Assembly: GCF_020905335.1 (NCBI RefSeq)
Contig: NZ_JAJJMN010000001.1
Span: forward strand, 2,604,001 to 2,668,000
Length of the DNA stretch: 64,000 nucleotides
Source of the DNA: Flavobacterium lipolyticum
Lineage (GTDB): Bacteria; Bacteroidota; Bacteroidia; Flavobacteriales; Flavobacteriaceae
Direction of reading: 5' to 3'
The position numbers and the translations under genes were made by a program. Position 1 is the first letter of the stretch, and each line of letters begins with the position of its first letter. Below are positions 1 to 6,012 of the stretch, one piece after another. Below the pieces are notes generated by a model that did no database searches, was not told the DNA's origin, and saw only the letters and a list, made by a program, of their open reading frames with translations.

Positions 1-428
1 ACAGCATTAAACCAGAAGCTGTCTGAGAAAGTGTAGGCAAGGGCTCCAACAAAAGAACTTCCTAAAATAACAATTGAATTGTTTTGGTCGATTTCGGCAA
101 AACGGGCTACAATTTTTTTCAAAATCATAGAAGAAGACCAAAACATAAATAGAATAGTAAAGGCACTTGAAAAAACCGACATCATATTAACCATTACCGC
201 TACATGTTGTGCATCTGTCGCAAACATTGCGAAAAAAGCACCCATCATTTGAAATAAAGGAGCTCCCGGCGGGTGTCCCACTTCCAGTTTTGCGGCAGTG
301 GCAATATATTCTCCGCAATCCCAGAAACTCATCGTGGGTTCAACAGTTAAGGTGTAAGTAATTAAAGCGATTGCAAATGCAAACCAACCAATAATAGTAT
401 TCCATTTATTGAAATTGAATTGTGCCAT
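1..428 (-). CDS. DUF2723 family membrane protein (partial, N-terminus only)
   Basis: Reading the minus strand from the ATG at 428 gives 142 uninterrupted codons that run off the left edge. The protein begins MAQFNFNKWNTIIGW, followed by a hydrophobic segment, then the motifs FWDCGEYIATAAKLEVGHPPG and AYTFSDSFWF, which are hallmarks of the DUF2723 family (large multi-spanning proteins related to GT-C glycosyltransferases, usually about 1000 residues in Bacteroidota). The acidic residue in WDCGEY and the GHPPG loop lie where GT-C enzymes have their first extracytoplasmic loop. Family relatives are suspected of protein or lipid glycosylation, but the substrate is not known from sequence. It is divergent from the tRNA-Gln gene at 674, with about 245 bp between them that hold the two opposing promoters and no other gene. 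Confidence 0.88.
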   Translation of the reverse strand, partial: MAQFNFNKWNTIIGWFAFAIALITYTLTVEPTMSFWDCGEYIATAAKLEVGHPPGAPLFQMMGAFFAMFATDAQHVAVMVNMMSVFSSAFTILFMFWSSSMILKKIVARFAEIDQNNSIVILGSSFVGALAYTFSDSFWFNA

Positions 429-622
429 ATTTAGGTGTTAAAATTTTGTAATTTTTCTATCGTACAAAGAAAATGTTTTTTTGTTTAAAGAAACGAGCAT
501 TAACAAAAAAATCTGTAAAAGTATTTGGTTGAAGTAAGGTGTTGTTTGTGAAATACTTGTAAAAGTGTTACGGATTTTGAGCAAAAAAAAACAGTAAAAA
601 ATGATTTTTTTTGCTCAAAAAG

Positions 623-653
623 TTTGCACAAACTAAATAAAGCTCTAAATTTG
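623..653 (+). promoter_or_regulatory. Promoter of tRNA-Gln copy 1
   Basis: TTTG at 623-626 and TAAATTTG at 646-653 are separated by exactly 19 bases, a perfect match to the Bacteroidota primary-sigma consensus (TTG-N19-TAnnTTTG). The tRNA starts 20 bases downstream. Confidence 0.85.
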
Positions 654-673
654 CACTCGCTTAACAGCACTGC

Positions 674-744
674 TGGTCTATGGTGTAATGGTAACACAAC
701 TGTTTTTGGTGCAGTCTTTCTAGGTTCGAGTCCTAGTAGACCAA
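674..744 (+). tRNA. tRNA-Gln (UUG), copy 1
   Basis: A 71-nt cloverleaf is visible: acceptor TGGTCTA pairs with TAGACCA (737-743), D stem GTGT/ACAC, anticodon stem ACTGT/GCAGT with loop TTTTGGT giving anticodon TTG, and T arm CTAGG-TTCGAGT-CCTAG. The discriminator is A744 and CCA is not encoded. The anticodon reads CAA and, by wobble, CAG. The sequence is identical to the second copy at 3123-3193. Confidence 0.97.
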
Positions 745-750
745 CATAAG

Positions 751-777
751 AAGCCTCTCAATCGAGAGGCTTTTTTT
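751..777 (+). terminator. Rho-independent terminator of tRNA-Gln copy 1
   Basis: AAGCCTCTC and GAGAGGCTT form a perfect 9-bp stem with an AATC... loop, followed by a run of T. It lies 6 bases after the tRNA. Confidence 0.92.
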
Positions 778-846
778 ATGCGGTAATGTTTCGGTTAACA
801 TAAGATTTTGTTAGGGTTTTAAGGGATCAGGTTCAAAAGTTGGGGA

Positions 847-1839
847 TTAAGCAAAAAGATTAGATAATCTGAACAAGAAAAAATCTATATTGCTCACTCC
901 TCTAAATTGACTTCTAAAAGCTTTTATTTTAGCATTGAAAGATTCTGCCGAAGCATTTGTGCTTCTATTATCAAAATAGTTTAAGATTGACTGATAATTA
1001 ATAGTTATGGTATTGAGTAGAATATTAAAGTTTTTAAAACCTGATTCTTCTACATTTCTATACCAATGTGCCAGTTTGGTCATGGCAATATGTTTGTCAT
1101 TGTAGTTATTGTAAATTCCTCGAAGCTGTTGGTTTAAATTGTAAGCTGTTTTAATGTCAGGATATAGTTCAAATACCATTTGTGCTCTTTCTTCTTGGCT
1201 CCGAGTCCATTTTTCGCGAGACTTATAAAGTAGATACCTGCTTCTGGCTAATAACTGTTTAACAGAATCTCCGTTAGGTAAAAGCTGGGGAATGTATGTT
1301 TTGTTTTCTAATTTGGCTTGTAGTATCGATTGATTCTCAAAGTCCATAGCTTCCCAGCGATGTTTGATTCTAATCTCTTGTACTGCTTCGAGCGCTAATT
1401 TTTGAACATGGAACCGATCTGTAACCTGTATGGCTTTAGGAAAACATTTCTTAGAGATTAGCTTCATGGAATTAGCCATATCGAGCGTTATCTCTTTGAC
1501 AAAAGATCTTTTCTTGTAATCAATCTTTCTGATGTGTTCTATAACCTGGTCTGCTTTAGTTCCGGCAACAATAGCTACCAAGCAACCTTTTTTGCCTTTG
1601 AATTTCTTGTTGGTCAGGATAGTGTAAAGTTCCCCCTGAGACAAAGCCACCTCGTCAATGGATAAATGAGTGCCCATGTTTTCAGGGTAAATCATCCATT
1701 GGTGCGCATGTTCGCGTGGAGCCCATGTATTAAATGAGCTTAAATGTTTTTTGTATTGTCTTTGGAGTCTCTTTCCGTTAACCCCGAAAAAGCCTCCAAT
1801 GGTATGACAATCTGTGGCACTCTTATCTATTAATTTCTT
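847..1839 (-). CDS. ISAon1-type transposase, catalytic part (second ORF of the IS)
   Basis: The frame is open from 1839 down to the stop at 847 (about 330 codons). It contains a DDE-type transposase core: the first acidic region HLSIDEVALS, the second VTDRFHVQKLALEAVQEIR, and the glutamate region NASAESFNAKIKAFRSQFRG, the typical ISL3-family ending. The upstream part reads CHTIGGFFGVNGKRLQRQYK, a zinc-finger/helix-turn-helix-like DNA-binding stretch. No ATG exists before 1695, where M would remove about 48 residues that look conserved, so the true start is unclear. The protein is either made from a non-ATG start or by fusion to the first ORF through a +1 shift in 1823-1839. A -1 shift would run into a stop at once. 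Confidence 0.8.
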   Translation of the reverse strand, partial: KKLIDKSATDCHTIGGFFGVNGKRLQRQYKKHLSSFNTWAPREHAHQWMIYPENMGTHLSIDEVALSQGELYTILTNKKFKGKKGCLVAIVAGTKADQVIEHIRKIDYKKRSFVKEITLDMANSMKLISKKCFPKAIQVTDRFHVQKLALEAVQEIRIKHRWEAMDFENQSILQAKLENKTYIPQLLPNGDSVKQLLARSRYLLYKSREKWTRSQEERAQMVFELYPDIKTAYNLNQQLRGIYNNYNDKHIAMTKLAHWYRNVEESGFKNFNILLNTITINYQSILNYFDNRSTNASAESFNAKIKAFRSQFRGVSNIDFFLFRLSNLFA

Positions 1840-2170
1840 TTAAAAAAGTCGCAAACTCCTGAGTCATGCGAGTTCCTTTAGCAACTAAAGTCCAATCTCT
1901 TTTGATGATTTCTCCATTGGTTTTATTAGTCCAACGGCGTCTTTTGATGTGTAAATACACAAATTTACCTCTTAATGGAAAATCCTGAATAGTAATCTCA
2001 TCAAGAAACCCCTTAGAAATCAATTCAAAAGAATTAAACTCTTGTGGAGGTTTTATTTTTTCTTCAAAATACAGATGCAATACTTCTTCTGTGTTAGTGG
2101 TAGAAACTACTTCAAAGTATTCTATTAAAAAATCAGGAAGCATAAATTTTAAAAGCTCTATAGGTGTCAT
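1823..2170 (-). CDS. ISAon1-type transposase N-terminal region protein (first ORF of the IS)
   Basis: This 115-residue protein starts MTPIELLKFMLPDFLIEYF, a start shared by the N-terminal-region proteins found with ISAon1-type transposases in Bacteroidota. It continues with FPLRGKFVYLHIKRRRW and ends in MTQEFATFLKEINR. It has no catalytic motif and probably binds DNA or assists the transposase. It overlaps the second ORF by 17 bases in a different frame; the A/T-rich junction is the place for frameshifting or translational coupling. The ATG at 2170 is the first in frame and lies about 43 bases inside the right inverted repeat. Confidence 0.82.
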   Translation of the reverse strand: MTPIELLKFMLPDFLIEYFEVVSTTNTEEVLHLYFEEKIKPPQEFNSFELISKGFLDEITIQDFPLRGKFVYLHIKRRRWTNKTNGEIIKRDWTLVAKGTRMTQEFATFLKEINR

Positions 2171-2354
2171 ATCTAATTCTTAGATTACAAATTTCTAATT
2201 TTATTTTGACATTCCTCCCCAGGTTTTGTTCTTGATCCGGTTTTAATAGGTTTTAAGATTTTTTGGGTTGACCAGGGAGTGGTTGGTTAAGTGTATTTTA
2301 GGTGTAAAGGTAAAAAATATAGTACTTACTGAGTGTTATTTGTAGGTTTTTGTG

Positions 2355-2362
2355 TATATTTG
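2355..2362 (+). promoter_or_regulatory. Candidate -7 element for the GG-leader peptide gene
   Basis: TATATTTG matches TAnnTTTG exactly. The -33 position (about 2333-2335, GTG) is only a weak match to TTG. The start codon is 54 bases downstream, leaving a short A/T-rich leader. Confidence 0.55.
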
Positions 2363-2416
2363 ATGGTAGAATAAGTTTTTGTTTTAGCTAATTAATAATT
2401 CTAAAAAATTAAAATT

Positions 2417-2593
2417 ATGAAAACTATTAAAGAAATGAATTTTACAGAGTTAGATTCTACTCAAATGAAACAAGTAAAAGGCGGAGGTCTTTTGAGTGAT
2501 GCTTTGGCCTTGCTGAATGAGGGTAAGACAATATGGGAGGTAGCACGAATTCTAGGTGTAACTGTTCAGCAATTACTTGCCGTACTTGTCTAG
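2417..2593 (+). CDS. Double-glycine-leader peptide, bacteriocin-like (58 aa)
   Basis: Not recognised by name. The 58-residue frame starts MKTIKEMNFTELDSTQMKQ and has VKGGG at residues 20-24. A short charged leader with alternating hydrophobic residues ending in GG (cut after G23 or G24) is the classic leader of peptides exported and trimmed by C39-peptidase ABC transporters; such leaders are common in Bacteroidota. The predicted core of about 35 residues is GLLSDALALLNEGKTIWEV followed by ARILGVTVQQLLAVLV. It is hydrophobic, probably helical and has no cysteine. The core resembles a minimal helix-turn-helix or LysM-like stretch (EVARILGVTVQQL). The gene has its own promoter candidate and a strong terminator, and no transporter or immunity gene lies beside it. 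It sits just outside the insertion sequence and between two tRNA-Gln copies, which suggests accessory DNA. Confidence 0.75.
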   Translation: MKTIKEMNFTELDSTQMKQVKGGGLLSDALALLNEGKTIWEVARILGVTVQQLLAVLV

Positions 2594-3071
2594 TTTTGTG
2601 AAAAAAAAAGAAACGTTGTTGAATTTTTAAGTTCAAAAATGTTTGAAAATAAAAAGAGAAAGTTTTGCGTTGTGAAACTTTCTCTTTTTTTATGTGTATG
2701 ATGTTTAAAATGAGTGTTTGTTGTTTTTGTTAGTAGTGTTTCGAGTGTTTTAATTGTTGTATTTACTTATCGGAAAAAGGGGGCAATGTGGCTGAAGTTT
2801 TTGAAGTTTCATTTGTGATTTTTTTTGATTTTTGGTCTTTATGAGTGGATATTGTTGAAAATGGGGTGTCTGTTGAGAAAAAAAATATTGAGGGGATGTG
2901 AAAAAAAGCAAAAATTTTGTACTTCGTTTTTTTTTTTTTTTTTTGGAGTTAATAACTGGTTTTGTGAGGCTTGTGTGGTGTTTTAGGGTTGGAGGAAAGG
3001 TTTGAGGGTAGGAAGTGGAGTGATGTTACGATTTATTAATTCTGGGATATTTATATTTTTATTGAAAAAAG
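2594..3071. other. Gene-free stretch with an 18-T homopolymer
   Basis: Between the peptide gene and the promoter of the second tRNA-Gln there is about 480 bp of G/T- and A-rich DNA. It holds the peptide gene's terminator (2651-2691) and a run of 18 T (2927-2944). No reading frame with plausible codon use was seen on either strand. It may be decayed accessory DNA. Confidence 0.6.
2651..2691 (+). terminator. Terminator after the GG-leader peptide gene
   Basis: AAAAAGAGAAAGTTT (2651-2665) pairs perfectly with AAACTTTCTCTTTTT (2675-2689) across a 9-base loop and continues into T. The A and T tails on both sides would also allow it to act on the other strand. Confidence 0.88.
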
Positions 3072-3102
3072 TTTGCGTAAACTAAAAAAAGTTTTAATTT
3101 TG
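3072..3102 (+). promoter_or_regulatory. Promoter of tRNA-Gln copy 2
   Basis: TTTG at 3072-3075 and TAATTTTG at 3095-3102 are 19 bases apart. The segment is a diverged copy of the promoter at 623-653. Confidence 0.85.
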
Positions 3103-3122
3103 CACTCGCTTAATCGCACTGC

Positions 3123-3193
3123 TGGTCTATGGTGTAATGGTAACACAACTGTTTTTGGTGCAGTCTTTCTAGGTTCGAGTCCTAGTAGACCAA
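3123..3193 (+). tRNA. tRNA-Gln (UUG), copy 2
   Basis: All 71 bases are identical to the copy at 674-744, with anticodon TTG in the loop TTTTGGT. The promoter and terminator are duplicated too, but the promoter region has several substitutions, so the identity of the tRNA body reflects selection or conversion rather than a very recent copy. Confidence 0.97.
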
Positions 3194-3199
3194 CGTAAA

Positions 3200-3227
3200 A
3201 AGCCTCTCAATCGAGAGGCTTTTTTTA
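3200..3227 (+). terminator. Rho-independent terminator of tRNA-Gln copy 2
   Basis: The stem AAGCCTCTC/GAGAGGCTT and T run are the same as in copy 1. It ends 15 bases before the stop codon of the convergent usp gene, so it may serve both directions. Confidence 0.9.
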
Positions 3228-3241
3228 TGTGTTTATTTTTT

Positions 3242-4066
3242 TTAAATTTTAAAAGTAAGTATCGGTCTGATGGCATGATTTACAAGTCCTTCGCTGATAC
3301 TGCCGTTGAAAAAATGAGCAAAGCCGGTTCTTCCGTGTGTGCACATTCCTATAATATCGGCATTGATGCTGTTGGAGAAGTTGATGATTCCTTTTTCGAT
3401 GTTGGTGTCGTTGTAGATATGAGCAGAGTAATTGGTCAGGTTAAATTCGGTTACAAAGGCATCTATTGTTTTCTGTAATTCATGAGTTGGTTTGAAGCTG
3501 TTCGGAGTGCAAATGGTGACTAAGTGTATCTTAGAGTCAAAGACATTGGCGAATTTCAGGAATTTTTTGAAGGGTTTTTTGGCTTCTTCTGAAAAGTCTG
3601 AGGCGAAAACAATGTTGGAGGCATTGAAGTTGGCAGTGTCTTTTTTGATTATCAGGACCGGGATTTCGGAATTTCGGACTGCTTTTTCGGTGTTTGAACC
3701 AATTAAGAGTTCTTCTATGCCGGATGATCCGTGTGATCCCATTACGATCAGGTCGATTTCGTATTCTTTGCTTACCTGAGTGATGCCGTGAATGGGTTTG
3801 TCTATTTTTACAATTTCTGTAATTGGGATTCCGTCCAGGTACGGTCTTGATGAAACCTGATCCAACATTTCGTTGGCTTTTTTCATGAAAAGCATTGTTT
3901 CGGGAATACTTGCTCCGCCTAAAACGGCATCGTTCATTTGACTTGGTAATTCGAGCATGTGTAAAATGATTATCTCAGAATTATTCTTCTTTGCAATTTG
4001 TGAAGCAACTTTTAAAGCGTTTTCTGCGTGTTCGGAGAAATCGGTAGGTACTAGGATTCTTTTCAT
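3242..4066 (-). CDS. Universal stress protein, tandem Usp domains
   Basis: The 274-residue protein holds two Usp domains. The first starts MKRILVPTDFSEHAENALK and has the ATP-binding signature GSHGSSGIEELLIGSNTEKAV; the second starts near NASNIVFASDFSEEA and ends with THGRTGFAHFFNGSISE. Both keep the G-x2-G-x9-G(S/T) pattern, so both may bind nucleotide. Tandem Usp proteins of this size are soluble stress proteins in Bacteroidota; their exact role is not settled. The gene is divergent from rimP (about 165 bp shared upstream region) and convergent with tRNA-Gln copy 2. Confidence 0.93.
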   Translation of the reverse strand: MKRILVPTDFSEHAENALKVASQIAKKNNSEIIILHMLELPSQMNDAVLGGASIPETMLFMKKANEMLDQVSSRPYLDGIPITEIVKIDKPIHGITQVSKEYEIDLIVMGSHGSSGIEELLIGSNTEKAVRNSEIPVLIIKKDTANFNASNIVFASDFSEEAKKPFKKFLKFANVFDSKIHLVTICTPNSFKPTHELQKTIDAFVTEFNLTNYSAHIYNDTNIEKGIINFSNSINADIIGMCTHGRTGFAHFFNGSISEGLVNHAIRPILTFKI

Positions 4067-4141
4067 GGTGTTTTAGGGCTTGAATAGTTAAAAAATCGAT
4101 TATTATAAAGATAAGAAATATTTTTAGGTTAATCTATTTAT

Positions 4142-4170
4142 TTTGATTTATAAAAAAAACACTATATTTG
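4142..4170 (+). promoter_or_regulatory. Promoter of the rimP-nusA-infB operon
   Basis: TATATTTG at 4163-4170 is a perfect -7 element. TTTG at 4142-4145 is the best -33 candidate, with a 17-base spacer. Transcription would start near 4175, about 55-60 bases before the rimP ATG. Confidence 0.7.
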
Positions 4171-4198
4171 CACCGTTATTTATTAAAATCTAAATAAT

Positions 4199-4224
4199 GA
4201 GGGGACTAAGTGTCCCCTCTTTTT
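4199..4224 (+). promoter_or_regulatory. Terminator-like hairpin in the rimP leader (candidate attenuator)
   Basis: GAGGGGAC (4199-4206) and GTCCCCTC (4212-4219) form a perfect, GC-rich 8-bp stem with a 5-base loop. TTTTTAT follows, and the rimP ATG is 13 bases after the stem. It has the shape of an intrinsic terminator but lies after the promoter and before the operon. Termination or start-codon masking could both give control. NusA, encoded in this operon, stimulates pausing and termination at such hairpins, so feedback is plausible but is inference. Confidence 0.65.
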
Positions 4225-4232
4225 ATAAAATT

Positions 4233-4697
4233 ATGACATTTAAAGAAAAAGTAAACGGATTAATTACAGAAGCTCTTCTGGAGAAGCCATCGATCTTTTT
4301 GATTGATCTGGCTGTGTCAGACTCTTTTAAAATTAGTGTTGGTTTAGATGGTGATAATGGAGTGGCGCTGCAGGATTGTATTGACATAAGTCGTGCAATC
4401 GAGAATAATCTGGATCGTGAAGAGCAGGATTTTTCGCTTGAAGTAGCATCTGTTGGAGTAGGATCGCCTTTGAAAATGACAAGACAATACATTAAAAATA
4501 TTGGTAGAACGTTGATTGTTACTACAAATACTGAAAAAATTGAGGCAGAATTGGTGGAAGCTAACGATGTTTTTATAATTTTGTCTTGGAAAGCAAGAGA
4601 ACCGAAAAAAGTAGGAAAAGGAAAAGAAACAGTTCAAAAAGAGCAACAAATACCTTATACAGATATTAAGGAGGCAATTGTTACAGTAACATTTTAA
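4233..4697 (+). CDS. rimP: Ribosome maturation factor RimP
   Basis: This cytoplasmic 30S assembly factor has 154 residues. From the ATG at 4233 it reads [17 protein letters not shown], with the family motif near [12 protein letters not shown], then [19 protein letters not shown] and the highly characteristic [18 protein letters not shown] (SPG-like loop). The C-terminal half is the SH3-like domain. An ATG at 4197 is also in frame, but its 12 extra codons would be read from the leader hairpin, so 4233 is the better start. The gene heads rimP-nusA-infB, an order conserved in most bacteria; nusA follows after 13 bases. Confidence 0.93.
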   Translation: MTFKEKVNGLITEALLEKPSIFLIDLAVSDSFKISVGLDGDNGVALQDCIDISRAIENNLDREEQDFSLEVASVGVGSPLKMTRQYIKNIGRTLIVTTNTEKIEAELVEANDVFIILSWKAREPKKVGKGKETVQKEQQIPYTDIKEAIVTVTF

Positions 4698-4710
4698 TTA
4701 AAGAATTCGC

Positions 4711-5964
4711 ATGGAAAATTTAGCATTAATCGATTCATTCTCAGAGTTTAAGGATAATAAACTTATTGATCGTGTAACGCTTATGGCAATTTTAGAGGAC
4801 GTGTTTAGAAATGCATTAAAGAAAAAATACGGTTCTGATGATAACTTTGACATCATTATAAATCCTGATAAAGGAGATATGGAGATCTGGAGAAGAAGAG
4901 TAATTGTTGCTGATGAAGATCTGGATTTCGAAAACGAAGAGATTACTTTGACTGAAGCAAGAATGATTGAAGCTGATTTTGAAATCGGTGAAGAGGTTTC
5001 TGAAGAGGTGAAATTGATTGATTTAGGAAGAAGGGCTATTTTGGCTTTGCGTCAAAACTTAATATCTAAAATTCACGAACACGATAATACAAATCTTTAC
5101 AAGCAATTTAAAGATATTATTGGTGATATTTATACTGCCGAAGTGCACCACGTACGTCCAAGAGTTGTAATTTTGGTCGATGATGAAGGAAATGAAATTG
5201 TACTTCCAAAAGAAAAACAAATTCCATCTGACTTTTTCCGTAAAGGAGATAATGTACGCGGAATTATTGAAAGCGTTGAATTAAAAGGAAACAAACCTCA
5301 AATCATTATGTCCAGAACTTCTGAGAAGTTTTTGGAGAAATTGTTTGAGCAGGAAATTCCTGAGGTATTCGACGGTTTGATTACAGTTAAAAATGTAGTG
5401 CGTATTCCTGGAGAAAAAGCAAAAGTAGCGGTAGATTCTTATGATGATAGAATTGATCCTGTTGGAGCTTGTGTGGGGATGAAAGGATCTCGTATTCACG
5501 GAATCGTTCGTGAGTTAGGAAACGAGAATATCGATGTAATTAATTATACAAACAATATTCAATTGTTTATTACAAGAGCTTTAAGCCCTGCAAAAGTTTC
5601 GTCTATCAAAATTGACGAAGAAAATAAAAGAGCTGAAGTTTTCTTGAAATTAGAAGAAGTTTCTAAAGCAATTGGTAGAGGAGGTCACAATATTAAATTA
5701 GCAGGTCAGTTAACAGGTTACGAGTTAGATGTAATTCGTGAAGGAGATGTTGCAGGAGCAACGGCGGATGAGGATGATGTTGAATTAACAGAATTCTCAG
5801 ATGAAATCGAAGGCTGGGTAATTGAAGAATTTGCTAAAATTGGTTTGGATACAGCAAAAAGTATTCTAAAGCAGGAAGTAGAAGATTTAGTAAGAAGAAC
5901 AGATTTAGAAGAGGAAACTATTCTTGATGTTATGAAAATACTAAAAGAAGAGTTTGACAGTTAG
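4711..5964 (+). CDS. nusA: Transcription termination/antitermination factor NusA
   Basis: The 417-residue protein has the expected order: an N-terminal RNA-polymerase-binding domain (about 1-125, MENLALIDSFSEFKDNKLI), an S1 domain (about 130-200, with ADVHH-like AEVHHVRPRVVILV), then two KH domains. KH1 has the motif VGACVGMKGSRIHGIVREL near residue 250, and KH2 has AIGRGGHNIKLAGQLTG near 321. It lacks the long C-terminal acidic repeats of the E. coli protein, as is usual in Bacteroidota. NusA binds RNA polymerase and modulates pausing, termination and antitermination. It is the second gene of the operon; infB follows after 48 bases. Confidence 0.97.
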   Translation: MENLALIDSFSEFKDNKLIDRVTLMAILEDVFRNALKKKYGSDDNFDIIINPDKGDMEIWRRRVIVADEDLDFENEEITLTEARMIEADFEIGEEVSEEVKLIDLGRRAILALRQNLISKIHEHDNTNLYKQFKDIIGDIYTAEVHHVRPRVVILVDDEGNEIVLPKEKQIPSDFFRKGDNVRGIIESVELKGNKPQIIMSRTSEKFLEKLFEQEIPEVFDGLITVKNVVRIPGEKAKVAVDSYDDRIDPVGACVGMKGSRIHGIVRELGNENIDVINYTNNIQLFITRALSPAKVSSIKIDEENKRAEVFLKLEEVSKAIGRGGHNIKLAGQLTGYELDVIREGDVAGATADEDDVELTEFSDEIEGWVIEEFAKIGLDTAKSILKQEVEDLVRRTDLEEETILDVMKILKEEFDS

Positions 5965-6012
5965 TTGTCTGCTCTAACAACACAACGAAAAAGGTAATAA
6001 TAAAAAGGTTAT

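Larger units (their letters stand above)
815..2246 (-). mobile_element. ISL3-like (ISAon1-type) insertion sequence with 8-bp target duplications
   Basis: The element spans about 823-2238 (1.4 kb). Its ends are imperfect inverted repeats of about 25 bp: left 824-847 reads GGATCAGGTTCAAAAG..., and the right end (2213-2238) read on the other strand gives GGATCAAGAACAAAAC..., both ending in TGGGGA. The octamer GGTTTTAA occurs directly outside both ends (815-822 and 2239-2246), as expected for the 8-bp target duplication of the ISL3 family. There is one extra G (823) at the left junction. Inside are two minus-strand reading frames, an N-terminal-region protein and a DDE transposase. The intact ends, target duplication and open frames suggest a fairly recent insertion. 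Confidence 0.85.

Noticed and set aside
500..697. 65-codon minus-strand frame across the tRNA-Gln promoter and 5' end
   Set aside because: It covers a tRNA and its promoter, has low-complexity codons and no start signal; a chance frame.
674..3193. Prophage or integrative element between the tRNA genes
   Set aside because: No integrase, phage or conjugation gene is present; only an IS and a small peptide gene lie in the interval.
3227..3478. 83-codon plus-strand frame inside the usp gene
   Set aside because: It is the reverse complement of a well-supported Usp domain and starts in the tRNA terminator.
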